Source: Ruminococcus flavefaciens
GTDB taxonomy: Bacteria; Bacillota; Clostridia; Oscillospirales; Ruminococcaceae
Assembly: GCA_002371825.1 (NCBI GenBank)
Contig: DFHF01000036.1
Coordinates: forward strand, 494-18,533
Direction: 5' to 3'
Length of the DNA: 18,040 nucleotides
Position 1 is the stretch's first letter. Each line of letters opens with the position of its first letter. The notes beneath the pieces were generated by a model. That model searched no databases. It was not told where the DNA came from and saw only the letters and a list, made by a program, of their open reading frames with translations. Both the position numbers and the translations under genes were made by a program. This document shows positions 7,536-15,114 of the stretch, piece by piece.

Positions 7536-7564
7536 TTGACACTTCAGCTTCGATATGATATTAT
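7536..7564 (+). promoter_or_regulatory. Promoter of the PhzF-family gene
   Basis: TTGACA (7536-7541) and TATTAT (7559-7564) are 17 bases apart. The expected start is near 7571, about 50 bases before the coding start. Confidence 0.8.
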
Positions 7565-7569
7565 ACTCG

Positions 7570-7595
7570 TAAGTAAGTAACGTATAATTAACTTA
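7570..7595. promoter_or_regulatory. Imperfect dyad at the transcription start of phzF
   Basis: A doubled TAAGTAAGTAA (7570-7580) faces TTAACTTA (7588-7595), which is partly complementary (TAAGT with ACTTA). It overlaps the expected transcription start, where a repressor site would work. TAAGTAA-rich dyads resemble operators of HxlR-type regulators, but no regulator gene of that kind is in view. Confidence 0.3.
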
Positions 7596-7622
7596 ATGAA
7601 GCTTACTGGACTGGAGGATAGA

Positions 7623-8399
7623 ATGAAGCAATACATCGTAGACGCTTTTACTGACAAGATATTCTCAGGGAATCCTGCTGCTGTATGCGTTCTGGACTCG
7701 TTTCCAAGTGAAGACATCTTGCAGAGTATCGCAGCTGAGAACAATCTGTCGGAGACTGCTTTTGTTGTCAAAGATTATGACCGTTATAATATCCGCTGGT
7801 TCACTCCCAAGAGCGAGATTGACTTCTGCGGACACGCTAGTTTAGCTGCTGCTTTTGTTCTTTTCAACTACTATGCTCAGGATACGGATACTATCAACTT
7901 CTACGGCCAGATTGGTGAGTTTACCGTTCAAAAGAGCGATGAGCTGATAAGAATGGAGTTTCCGGCTTATAGACTGGAGCATATTGAGATAACGGACATG
8001 ATGATTGAAGCTCTCGGTACTATTCCGCTTGCCGCTTATAAAGACCGTGATATACTGTTCATTCTGCATGATGAGGATGAAGTTCAGAACTTACAGCCGG
8101 ATATGGAGTTTATCTCCAAGCTTGACGGTGCGTGTATCGCTGTCACTGCCAAGGGTACGGAATATAACTGCGTTTCACGAGTGTTCACTCCTAGGTTCGG
8201 TATAGATGAGGATCCTGTGACCGGTTCAACTCACTGCATGATCGCACCCTATTGGAGCAGGAGACTGAATAAGCCCAGTATTACTGCTTTCCAAGCTTCC
8301 TCCCGTACCGGTATCCTGTACTGTGAATGCGTTGATGATAAGGTCATTATCTCCGGTAAAGCCGTACTCTACTCAATAAATGACATTGTTGGATTATGA
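7623..8399 (+). CDS. PhzF-family isomerase/epimerase-like protein
   Basis: The protein has 258 residues, close to the usual PhzF length. Family motifs are FTDKIFSGNPAAVC at the N-terminus, NNLSETAF with the catalytic Glu44, DFCGHA, EDPVTGSTHC in the second half, and the C-terminal pair TGILYCEC and VIISGKAVLYS. PhzF proteins are two-lobed, diaminopimelate-epimerase-like enzymes that move a proton or double bond in small acids. Most homologues outside phenazine clusters have no known substrate, and no phenazine genes are present here. The start at 7623 follows GGAGG by 5 bases; an upstream in-frame ATG at 7596 lacks a ribosome binding site. It has its own promoter and terminator, so it is monocistronic. 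Confidence 0.93.
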   Translation: MKQYIVDAFTDKIFSGNPAAVCVLDSFPSEDILQSIAAENNLSETAFVVKDYDRYNIRWFTPKSEIDFCGHASLAAAFVLFNYYAQDTDTINFYGQIGEFTVQKSDELIRMEFPAYRLEHIEITDMMIEALGTIPLAAYKDRDILFILHDEDEVQNLQPDMEFISKLDGACIAVTAKGTEYNCVSRVFTPRFGIDEDPVTGSTHCMIAPYWSRRLNKPSITAFQASSRTGILYCECVDDKVIISGKAVLYSINDIVGL

Positions 8400-8410
8400 T
8401 AATATGTGTG

Positions 8411-8436
8411 CCGCCTACGGGCGGTGCTTCTTTTTT
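8411..8436 (+). terminator. Rho-independent terminator of phzF
   Basis: CCGCC (8411-8415), loop TACG, GGCGG (8420-8424), extended by a G-T pair, then a T-rich run TTCTTTTTT to 8436. It begins 12 bases after the phzF stop codon. Confidence 0.85.
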
Positions 8437-8849
8437 ACTGTTGCCGGCATGGCTTGAGGCGGCTGTTATATCTTCTGAGAGTATAACTATCACGAGAATG
8501 ACCGTTGCTGCAGCCAACTGATCGTGACAACACATGCTGGTTACTAATATCCCTTAATCCCAAATGGTAATATAATGATTATCACTTGAGTGTTTCAAGC
8601 GGTTGTGAAAAACTCTCATTCATGAGTATTTTCAATCATCGTCAATATCAATTACGGATTTTTGCAAAAGTAACAGCAGCATAGCATCAAAACCACCTGT
8701 TTTGAATACTTCATACTGCAAGCGTTGCTCAAAATCCGTAACTGTCCTATTTCTTTATTGAATTTAACAATATTAGATGGGAGCTGTTTTGTTGATGTTT
8801 AAAGGATGAAATGGTAAATATTTGAGGTTGGATGTGAGCTGTCGATTGC
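8437..8849. other. Non-coding gap rich in palindromes
   Basis: No convincing gene is seen on either strand in this 413-base stretch. Its only clear structure is an imperfect dyad around 8605-8634 and the nested inverted repeat at 8652-8741. It may hold the remains of an older mobile element. Confidence 0.5.
8652..8741. repeat. 90-base inverted-repeat unit with an internal hairpin
   Basis: TTACGGATTTT (8652-8662) and AAAATCCGTAA (8731-8741) are perfect 11-base inverted repeats. In the centre, TCAAAAC (8687-8693) and GTTTTGA (8699-8705) form a hairpin with loop CACCT. The string ATCAAAACCACC in this hairpin recurs in the IS200 end hairpin at about 8854. It could be a small non-autonomous element or a structured RNA. 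Confidence 0.5.
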
Positions 8850-8856
8850 ATAATCA

Positions 8857-8881
8857 AAACCACCCGTAAAACGGGTGGTTT
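8857..8881. repeat. IS200 end hairpin (3' side of tnpA)
   Basis: AAACCACCCGT, loop AAA, ACGGGTGGTTT: a perfect 11-bp stem. A second hairpin, AAGCCC-TAGAA-GGGCTT, follows at 8886-8902. The positions fit the right end of an IS200 element read in the tnpA direction. Confidence 0.75.
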
Positions 8882-8915
8882 GAGGAAGCCCTAGAAGGGC
8901 TTGATACGGACACTG

Positions 8916-8978
8916 CCCCTTAAGTGGGCTGAGAAAGGTCTGCCAACTGCATTTCATTCTCAGCTACCCCTTAAGGGG
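8916..8978. repeat. Imperfect inverted repeat at the 3' end of tnpA
   Basis: CCCCTTAAGTGGGCTGAG near 8917 faces CTCAGCTACCCCTTAAGGGG (8959-8978) as an imperfect inverted repeat. The right arm itself contains the 12-base palindrome CCCCTTAAGGGG (8967-8978), 4 bases beyond the tnpA stop. It may terminate tnpA transcription or block transcription entering from phzF. Confidence 0.6.
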
Positions 8979-8981
8979 TTT

Positions 8982-9458
8982 TTACTTCTTCCTATACTTT
9001 TCTCCAGTGAACGGGTCTGTTGTTTCAAACAAACTTAGCTGATCTGTCATAATATCTTCTTGCAGTTGGTTCTTTATATACTCTTCAATTTTCTTAGCAT
9101 TCTTTCCTACTGTATCAACATAATATCCTGTACACCAAAAATGTCTGTTACCATACTTATACTTCAGATTTGCATGTCTCTCAAATATCATCAATGAGCT
9201 TTTTCCTTTCAAGTCGCCCATTATCTGCGATACACTGTACTTCGGTGGAATTGCAAGCAGCATATGTATGTGATCCGGACATGCTTCTGCATCTATTATT
9301 TCTACTCCTTTTTGTTCACATAACCTTCTCAGTATCTTTCCGATATCAGTTTTTATCTGACTATAAATCACCATTCGTCTATACTTCGGTGCAAACACTA
9401 TATGATACTTGCAATTCCACTTGGAATGTGCTAAACTATTTATATCGTCTCGTTTCAT
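8982..9458 (-). CDS. tnpA: IS200-type Y1 transposase TnpA
   Basis: The protein has 158 residues, full length for the family. The HUH metal-binding motif is His63-Ile-His65 in PDHIHMLL and the single catalytic Tyr is Tyr127 in KIEEYIKNQ, with Gln131 one helical turn later. The N-terminus WNCKYHIVFAPKYRR is the family hallmark. The enzyme dimerises, cuts one strand at the hairpin-marked ends and joins the excised single-stranded circle to a short target tetranucleotide, usually at replication forks. The ATG at 9458 has AAAGGAGG 7 bases upstream. A TATAAT box lies at 9506-9511 (minus strand), but a matching -35 is weak, in line with the low expression known for IS200. Confidence 0.95.
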   Translation of the reverse strand: MKRDDINSLAHSKWNCKYHIVFAPKYRRMVIYSQIKTDIGKILRRLCEQKGVEIIDAEACPDHIHMLLAIPPKYSVSQIMGDLKGKSSLMIFERHANLKYKYGNRHFWCTGYYVDTVGKNAKKIEEYIKNQLQEDIMTDQLSLFETTDPFTGEKYRKK

Positions 9459-9555
9459 GGCGATACCTCCTTTGTTATTTTCAGTTTGGTTGGCAGACCA
9501 TTGCTATTATAACATGGGAGGTTCTCTTTTTCTACTCATAGCTAAAGCTTCTTTG

Positions 9556-9578
9556 AACCCCTGGCAGAGCCAGGGGTT
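9556..9578. repeat. IS200 end hairpin (5' side of tnpA)
   Basis: AACCCCTGGC, loop AGA, GCCAGGGGTT: a perfect 10-bp stem with a 3-base loop, about 100 bases before the tnpA start. It corresponds to the left-end hairpin recognised by TnpA, and in known IS200 copies such a structure also blocks transcription from outside. Confidence 0.75.
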
Positions 9579-9587
9579 TTCGGGATA

Positions 9588-9628
9588 CAAAAAGAAGCCA
9601 GCTCCATGACGAAGCTGGCTTTCTTTTT
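9588..9628. terminator. Bidirectional terminator beside the IS200 end
   Basis: AGCCAGC (9596-9602) and GCTGGCT (9614-9620) form a 7-bp stem, flanked by an A-rich left side and TTCTTTTT on the right, so it can act in both directions. It is placed to stop transcription leaving the S8 peptidase gene before it reaches tnpA. Confidence 0.75.
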
Positions 9629-9808
9629 ATATTCATATATTTGATAAAGCCTATGTTTTGGCAAATAACATTACCTCAAGAATCCATATTCTATATCATC
9701 ATTTGTTGTTGGTTTGCTGTGAAATTCACACAGTAAAAGTCATCATTTTATCTGACCATTACCTTTATGATCCCATTTTTATCCAGGCCTTACTCTTTGA
9801 TAAGATGC

Positions 9809-9838
9809 TGCGCCCTGACAGCTTTTCTGCAGGGCGCA
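9809..9838 (-). terminator. Hairpin after the S8 peptidase gene
   Basis: TGCGCCCTG (9809-9817) and CAGGGCGCA (9830-9838) form a 9-bp GC-rich stem, which an inner CAG/CTG pairing extends. It begins 12 bases after the S8 stop codon on the minus strand. The T run is poor, so the terminator at 9588-9628 may complete termination. Confidence 0.6.
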
Positions 9839-9850
9839 TTATGCATAGGA

Positions 9851-12800
9851 TTATTGTCTGCTGTTTTCACGACGTGAAAGAGCGATTGCTGCCGCTCCTG
9901 CCAGGATCATAAATATTGCTGCTGCGCAGGCTGCGGCTGTCCGGACATCGTTGTTACCGGTCTGCGGCAGATTGATCTCTTCTCCGTCCGCATCCGTACC
10001 AATGCCAGTTTCCGGATCAATGGTATATATTGTGGATTCATAGTTTTCATCTTCAATTTCGATCATAACTTTGTCAGGAGCAATGACTGCGGCGAGCACA
10101 CGATCGATTTCTTTGTCATTCTTCTGAAGATAGTCATTGATCGCCCATTCTTTCAGAGTCTCCAGTGGAATTGCCGTTTCCGGCAGAACCGGTATCTCTT
10201 TCAGGTCTATCTCATTTCCGAACCCGTCAACACCTTTCAGAGTAAACGGATTGATTTTGTACCGCACCGCAGACCCAAGTGCACTGTAACAGAGATATCC
10301 TTCGTTAGAAAAATATCCGTAAGACATTTCACAGTCTTCGCCGGTTGTCGCATAATAGTATTCCATTATCAGCGGCCGCAGCCTGTCATCTGCATAATGT
10401 TCTTCCTGCGTATACGGGATTTCTGAATACAGCAGCAGTGATGAGGGAGAAGAGTATTCCCAATTGATCCTCAGAACACCATCCTCATTTACACCGAGTT
10501 TTGCCTTATGTTCGCCGTCTTCAGCATAAAAGACCATATTACCTTGCTCATCAATAGTATATGTGAAAGGCGTATTGTTATCCGGTATGTTCCTTTGATT
10601 AAAGCCGTTTGTAAAGACCATGCCGCTTTCTCCGTCTTCATAGAAAACGTAAAATGCATTTTCGGATGTTTCAAAATAGGTTCCCGGTGTGATCGATGAA
10701 ACATCATTGACAAACAATTCAACAGTGCCATACTTCATGAAAGAAACATAGCCGGTCATCAGAGAAGAAAATGCATATTCAATGTCTTCTTCTCCGTTTT
10801 CATTTATATAATGTATCTGCATACTGAAGCTGTACGGAACATCCAGATAATAATCAACATTAGTTACTGCAAAACCGGTGATCTTCTCGAATTGTTCCTT
10901 TGTAAGCTGCGGGAATCCTTCCATCGGATGGAGCTTTACTTCTTCGAGTGTCTTATAGTTTGAATCGGTGACCACATTTGTCGAAGTCTGGGTTTCAGGA
11001 TCTTCCCATTTCATTTTTTCATTGCTGTAAAACTGCACCTTGACAGGCGGGAGACCTTCGATGCCGTCAATTGTCAGTATATTGTTATTCAGCTTGTAGG
11101 TGCCTTCATGTATCGTTGCGGTCATGAAGTCTATGAAGCGCACCTTATCGCCCTGGAATTCATAAAATCCCTTACCGTACTGCATCCATATGCCGTCAGG
11201 AATGGTTTCAATCGTGCTTTCCTCCGCTTCGGCAGCTACTACATAATTGTAGGCCTTGTCAAGCACGGTGATGGTGTAATCGGTCAGATCTGTGATATCA
11301 TATTCCAGTGTGACGAAGTCGTCTTTTCCGGACAGTGGGATGCAGTCCGCAAAGGAATAGAGAGTTGTCAGAGAATGTTTCGGTGCTGCGTACTGATCCG
11401 GAGAGAGTGCAGTCAGAAATACCGGCAGATCAGATTTATTCTCTGCATCGCTGACCGCATTCAGCTCATTTTCCGTGTGATAGTAGCCGCTCCAGAGTTC
11501 CAGCAATTCCTGTGCATTCAGCGGGCATTTTGTCTTTTCTGCATCGATGGCATAGCCTTCACCGTTGCCGAGAACATAGACACAGTCCAATGCCATATTG
11601 TCGGAACACATCAGCGCCAGGATCTTTCTGCCGTCCTTTTCATAAACCTTGCTTTCAACGATCGGTGCTTCACGGTCCACCCAGAAAGATTTTTCATAGA
11701 CTTGCGGGTTATCCTTTGATGATTCACTGTTTGTGTAAGCACTGATACGGAACGTGTATTCACCGTCTTCGCATTTTCCAAAATCAAATGCATCGCCGTA
11801 ATAGCCGTTTGCCGTGAAAGGGGTATTTTCATAATCGCCCCATTCATGCGGCACGGGCAGTTTAGACAGGTATTCATTCAGCAGATTGCCCTCAGCGTCT
11901 ATGATCTCCGTTTTAAAAGAACCCTGCCGGTAGGTATGTCCCTGAAGGCCGTAGAAGCTGTCTGCAAGGCCGTCATTGTTGGGCGAGATCCAGGTGTGAG
12001 TGCTTCCGTTTTTAAGCTGCTTAAGCTCCTCCGCAGTTGCATATTCTTCAATGTCCACGTCCAGAACCAAGGAGTCATCGATATGGAGGATATATTCCAT
12101 CGGAATTCGGTTTACGATATCCTGCATGATCGGTAGCACCTCTCCGATAGTGCCGCTGGGTACGCAGAAGTTTCTGAAAACTACCATATCCCGCAGGCTG
12201 CTTCCGTCAATGATCGGTACTGCTACCCAGTCTCCGTGGAAGCCCAGAAGCGGTATGCTGATATCACAGCAGTTTTCTGCACCCTTCAGCATCAGATAGC
12301 CCTCAACGAAAAAGCCGTTACAGAATTCTTCAGCTACAGCTGCAGTTTCTGATGGATCAAGAGAAACAGAGATCGTTTCTGTACGGGTCTCCCCTGCTTC
12401 GCTTTTCAGCAGGCCGGAAAGATCAGCGCTGCAGGTCAGCATCTGCTGACCGGAAATTACATCATAGCCGACAGAAGAGTCATAGTCGCTGCCGTCTGTC
12501 ATCAGGATCAGTGATGCATCTGTAAAATTGACATCCTCTGTGCTGATGTTTTCAAGTGTCACGTCAAAGCTGAATTCATCACCCAGCTTATCCCGGAGAT
12601 TGATTTTTGCTGCACCCTCAGTTCCTGTCAGCATGACCTTTTCGTCAGGCAGACGATCCAGCGCAACCAGACCTGCCCCCTGCCGTCTCGGCTGAACGTA
12701 TTTATCATTCTGCATGACCGGTTCTGCGGCATTCATCAGCATATTGCGGATATGATCCACCTTTTCACGGCCTTCTGCCGTTGAGCCGTTCTCTTCGAGA

Positions 12801-14560
12801 TACTGCCTTACGATCGCCGTGCAGCCTGCAAGATACGGCGATGACATAGAGGTGCCGGACATGATCTCTGTCCCGCCGTCATAGGCTGCCGCCTTGACAT
12901 TTCCGCCTATACCTGCAATATCAGGCCGCAGATCCAGTGAAGGACCTACACCCCAGGATGTATAGGAGCTGATCACAGGGTCAATATGCTCGTCCACATA
13001 AGTGCCGTCATTTGTAAGCACCGGATCAACGGCATTTTTCAGCATCTGACCTTCCTCGTAGGTGATGCAGGCAAATAGTACATCAGAATGGCATGTGACA
13101 TATTCCAGACCGTCCGGCTCTTTCTTGTCGATTAGGATAATACCGGCAGCACCGCCTGTTTCTGCGTATTGCGCCATTGTCTGAAAGCTGAGCGTTCCAC
13201 GCTGGATCAGCATCAGCTTACCTTTAATGTCCGGCAAACTGTAATGCAGCCTTGCACCGTCGCCGCAGTCCACAAGCTCGTAATCACCAAGCGGCAGTTT
13301 CTCCGAAAGATAGATGATCTGATTGTATATTGTCATCATCGGGCGGTAGCAAAGTTCAACATCGCCGAATTTGAGGATGCTTCGATTTACGTCGGAGTCA
13401 TTGTTGACAGATGCAACCAGCATGGCTCCGCTGCCCGGTGCAGCATTGATATTAATGGTAGAGATATCCGGATAAGCAGGCTTGTTATGACGGCCAAACG
13501 TTTTTGCGCCGTTATCTGAATTTCCTGCGGACATACATATATTGATCCCGGCATTGTCGCAGGCAGTCATGGCTTCGTCCAGAGTTCCGCCAAGCTCTTC
13601 GTAATATGTACCCCAGCTCATATTGATGACATCCGCATGAAGCCGCACTGCATCTTCCAGCGCTGCTACTGCTGCCTCAGAACTCAGCCTGTGATTGCCC
13701 TCACCGCAGCTCATGAAGATGATCTGTGCATCCTTGGCAATTCCGGAGATAGTGTCACCGTCTGCGGTGGTAAATGTATTGCCGGCTGCTATACTGGAAA
13801 CGTGCGTACCGTGATAGTCATCCCGATTGGCAACTCCGCCGTAAAAATCGTCGTCCACATAATCCACTACATATGGCAGCTTGCTGGAAATATAGGCTCG
13901 GTCCGGATCGATACTCATGTGCAGCGTTCCGCTCTCAGCAAGTTCGGTAATGTCATCCTTTGTGATGGCAGTGTCGATATCATCCGGCAGTGCAGAAAAC
14001 ATCGGATGAGTAACGTCCAGCTCGCTGTCCAGCACGGCAATGACCTGCCCCTCGCCCGTACAGCCTGTATCGTTCTGGAATGTGGGAATTCCGCCAATGG
14101 CCTGCCCACGGGCAAGCATCGGCACTTCAATGTCCTGCACCCGCTCCACAGCTGCAATGCCCGGCAGTGCTTCTACAGCCGGGATAAGCTCTTCCGGCAG
14201 CTCACAGCTGAAGCCGTTGGTCAGCAGTGTGTAGCGGAATTTGACGTTCAGTGCCGGATACAGTGCACGGATCCTGTCTTCTGCCGCCTGCTGCTGTGCC
14301 TGAAGCTTGTCTGTTTGTGCAGCGGCATCCTCTGTTTCAAGATAGGAGATACCGTCTTCTGTGGCTTCTTCGCCGCTCAGGACAGGGTCACCGTCGATCC
14401 TGACGATGACTTTGACAGGGTCTGTACCGGGTGCGCTGCATTCTGCGGCTTCGGCAGCGGATGCCCGTACGGTGCTTCCCCTCTGCCAGCCTGTGCTGCA
14501 GAAGCCGAATACAGCTGCTGCTGCAAGACAGAATGCTCTGTTTGTAAGTGTGTGTTTCAA
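9851..14560 (-). CDS. Cell-wall-anchored S8 subtilisin-like peptidase (C5a peptidase/lactocepin type)
   Basis: The protein has 1569 residues if it starts at the TTG at 14560, which follows GGAGAGGAGAG at good spacing; the upstream ATG at 14581 has no ribosome binding site. A signal peptide (about 1-36) is followed by an inhibitor-like propeptide (about 47-145) and the S8 domain (about 168-620). Catalytic residues are Asp178 (AVLDSELDVTHP), His250 (DYHGTHVSSIAAG), oxyanion Asn347 (SAGNSDN) and Ser571 (SGTSMSSP). A protease-associated insert lies at about 440-520 (QRGTLSFQTMAQ). Fn3-like modules follow, including SPNNDGLADSFYGLQGH as in C5a peptidases, then beta-rich lipocalin-like stretches. 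The C-terminus has LPQTGN (from 1531), a hydrophobic segment and Arg-rich tail: a sortase signal. It should degrade extracellular proteins while bound to the wall. All catalytic residues are present and the frame is intact. Confidence 0.95.
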   Translation of the reverse strand: MKHTLTNRAFCLAAAAVFGFCSTGWQRGSTVRASAAEAAECSAPGTDPVKVIVRIDGDPVLSGEEATEDGISYLETEDAAAQTDKLQAQQQAAEDRIRALYPALNVKFRYTLLTNGFSCELPEELIPAVEALPGIAAVERVQDIEVPMLARGQAIGGIPTFQNDTGCTGEGQVIAVLDSELDVTHPMFSALPDDIDTAITKDDITELAESGTLHMSIDPDRAYISSKLPYVVDYVDDDFYGGVANRDDYHGTHVSSIAAGNTFTTADGDTISGIAKDAQIIFMSCGEGNHRLSSEAAVAALEDAVRLHADVINMSWGTYYEELGGTLDEAMTACDNAGINICMSAGNSDNGAKTFGRHNKPAYPDISTININAAPGSGAMLVASVNNDSDVNRSILKFGDVELCYRPMMTIYNQIIYLSEKLPLGDYELVDCGDGARLHYSLPDIKGKLMLIQRGTLSFQTMAQYAETGGAAGIILIDKKEPDGLEYVTCHSDVLFACITYEEGQMLKNAVDPVLTNDGTYVDEHIDPVISSYTSWGVGPSLDLRPDIAGIGGNVKAAAYDGGTEIMSGTSMSSPYLAGCTAIVRQYLEENGSTAEGREKVDHIRNMLMNAAEPVMQNDKYVQPRRQGAGLVALDRLPDEKVMLTGTEGAAKINLRDKLGDEFSFDVTLENISTEDVNFTDASLILMTDGSDYDSSVGYDVISGQQMLTCSADLSGLLKSEAGETRTETISVSLDPSETAAVAEEFCNGFFVEGYLMLKGAENCCDISIPLLGFHGDWVAVPIIDGSSLRDMVVFRNFCVPSGTIGEVLPIMQDIVNRIPMEYILHIDDSLVLDVDIEEYATAEELKQLKNGSTHTWISPNNDGLADSFYGLQGHTYRQGSFKTEIIDAEGNLLNEYLSKLPVPHEWGDYENTPFTANGYYGDAFDFGKCEDGEYTFRISAYTNSESSKDNPQVYEKSFWVDREAPIVESKVYEKDGRKILALMCSDNMALDCVYVLGNGEGYAIDAEKTKCPLNAQELLELWSGYYHTENELNAVSDAENKSDLPVFLTALSPDQYAAPKHSLTTLYSFADCIPLSGKDDFVTLEYDITDLTDYTITVLDKAYNYVVAAEAEESTIETIPDGIWMQYGKGFYEFQGDKVRFIDFMTATIHEGTYKLNNNILTIDGIEGLPPVKVQFYSNEKMKWEDPETQTSTNVVTDSNYKTLEEVKLHPMEGFPQLTKEQFEKITGFAVTNVDYYLDVPYSFSMQIHYINENGEEDIEYAFSSLMTGYVSFMKYGTVELFVNDVSSITPGTYFETSENAFYVFYEDGESGMVFTNGFNQRNIPDNNTPFTYTIDEQGNMVFYAEDGEHKAKLGVNEDGVLRINWEYSSPSSLLLYSEIPYTQEEHYADDRLRPLIMEYYYATTGEDCEMSYGYFSNEGYLCYSALGSAVRYKINPFTLKGVDGFGNEIDLKEIPVLPETAIPLETLKEWAINDYLQKNDKEIDRVLAAVIAPDKVMIEIEDENYESTIYTIDPETGIGTDADGEEINLPQTGNNDVRTAAACAAAIFMILAGAAAIALSRRENSRQ

Positions 14561-14601
14561 ATTAGAATCTCTCCTCTCCATAATATAAAGAATTTGCGCT
14601 T

Positions 14602-14618
14602 CCCGAAGGTCGTTCGGG
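14602..14618 (-). promoter_or_regulatory. Small hairpin in the S8 peptidase leader
   Basis: CCCGAA (14602-14607) and TTCGGG (14613-14618) form a 6-bp stem with a 5-base loop in the transcribed leader, roughly midway between promoter and start codon. It could stabilise the mRNA. No riboswitch fold is recognised. Confidence 0.3.
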
Positions 14619-14656
14619 GCAATATCCGACTAACAGCGGTTATTGCGGACACATTA

Positions 14657-14685
14657 ATTATAATCCGTAAGCTTAAATTTGTCAA
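14657..14685 (-). promoter_or_regulatory. Promoter of the S8 peptidase gene
   Basis: On the minus strand TTGACA (14680-14685) and TATAAT (14657-14662) are perfect consensus boxes 17 bases apart. The expected start near 14650 gives a leader of about 90 bases. It predicts strong vegetative expression unless repressed. Confidence 0.9.
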
Positions 14686-14813
14686 CAATGATCAGTATGT
14701 TTTCACATATAACAAGCTATTTATGTAAAGAAGCACAAAAGTGATCATCCCATATAGACGAGTTTTTGACCATGTACACGATGAAGGCAATATAATGCTA
14801 TGAAATAAGAGCT

Positions 14814-14845
14814 GCTTCCGCTTGGGAGCTGTTTTTCCCTTTTTG
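14814..14845 (+). terminator. Terminator-like hairpin upstream of the small transcription unit
   Basis: GCTTCC (14814-14819), loop GCTT, GGGAGC (14824-14829), then TGTTTTTCCCTTTTT. It is a good plus-strand terminator, yet no plus-strand gene precedes it. This suggests that the adjoining gene was lost or that it insulates the next promoter. Confidence 0.6.
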
Positions 14846-14847
14846 GC

Positions 14848-14876
14848 TTGATGAAATATGAGAATTATGATATAAT
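14848..14876 (+). promoter_or_regulatory. Promoter of a short plus-strand transcription unit
   Basis: TTGATG (14848-14853) and TATAAT (14871-14876) are 17 bases apart, and an upstream TG element (ATGATATAAT) strengthens the -10 box. The expected start is near 14883. Confidence 0.7.
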
Positions 14877-14882
14877 GGTTTG

Positions 14883-15032
14883 GAAAGAAAAATCGTTATC
14901 ACTGAGGTTTCAGCCGATGATAATGTAATTCGGCTGCGCCAAAAAAGTTTGGCGATGATAGCTTTTCTGTGTAATAGTAAATAAAAAACAGGAGTATGTC
15001 CTCTTGACCTGAACATACTCCTGTATTTTTTT
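14883..15032 (+). ncRNA. Candidate small RNA of about 150 nt (or mobile-element remnant)
   Basis: Between the promoter at 14848-14876 and the terminator ending at 15032 there is no ORF with a ribosome binding site. The RNA would hold hairpin 1, CAGCCGA/TCGGCTG (14911-14917 with 14930-14936), immediately followed by hairpin 2, CGCCAAA/TTTGGCG (14937-14943 with 14948-14954, loop AAAG). With no spacer the two could stack coaxially. An unstructured A/T-rich stretch then leads to the terminator. A 34-codon frame from a TTG at 14880 to a TAA just before the terminator is open but has no ribosome binding site, so a decayed gene start is the main alternative. I do not recognise an RNA family. Confidence 0.45.
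14988..15032. terminator. Strong bidirectional terminator
   Basis: ACAGGAGTATGT (14988-14999) and ACATACTCCTGT (15013-15024) form a perfect 12-bp stem with a 13-base loop, preceded by six A and followed by seven T. It ends the small plus-strand unit and can also end the minus-strand sigma/anti-sigma operon, whose last gene stops at 15115. Confidence 0.9.
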
Positions 15033-15114
15033 GCCTTTCGGTCAGCCTAATGCCATTACCCGAACGTTTTTATTTTTTTGAGAATATTTGACAATCACAA
15101 GGCACTTAATCGCC

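Larger units (their letters stand above)
8852..9590 (-). mobile_element. IS200/IS605-family insertion sequence (IS200-like, tnpA only)
   Basis: The element contains one complete tnpA and is bounded by strong hairpins: 8857-8881 on the right-end side and 9556-9578 on the left-end side, relative to tnpA direction. There are no terminal inverted repeats or target duplications, as expected for this family, which moves as single-stranded DNA using subterminal hairpins. Exact ends cannot be set from one copy; limits given are approximate. No tnpB is present, which places it with IS200 rather than IS605. The tnpA frame is intact, so the element may be active. Confidence 0.88.

Noticed and set aside
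7623..8399. Possible phenazine biosynthesis link from the PhzF call
   Set aside because: No other phz genes are present, and stand-alone PhzF homologues are common in bacteria that make no phenazines.
8857..8978. Closely spaced hairpins resembling a CRISPR array or attenuator cluster
   Set aside because: The hairpins differ in sequence, there are no constant repeats with unique spacers, and their place at the IS200 end explains them.
11108..11719. 203-codon plus-strand frame inside the S8 gene
   Set aside because: Shadow of the intact minus-strand peptidase frame; no independent start signals.
13637..14728. 363-codon plus-strand frame opposite the S8 peptidase 5' end
   Set aside because: It is antisense to a confident gene with catalytic motifs, is Cys/His-rich without a recognisable domain, has no ribosome binding site, and mirrors the codon pattern of the real gene.
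14798..15016. 72-codon minus-strand frame
   Set aside because: It runs through both terminator hairpins and the opposite promoter, and has no ribosome binding site or known domain.
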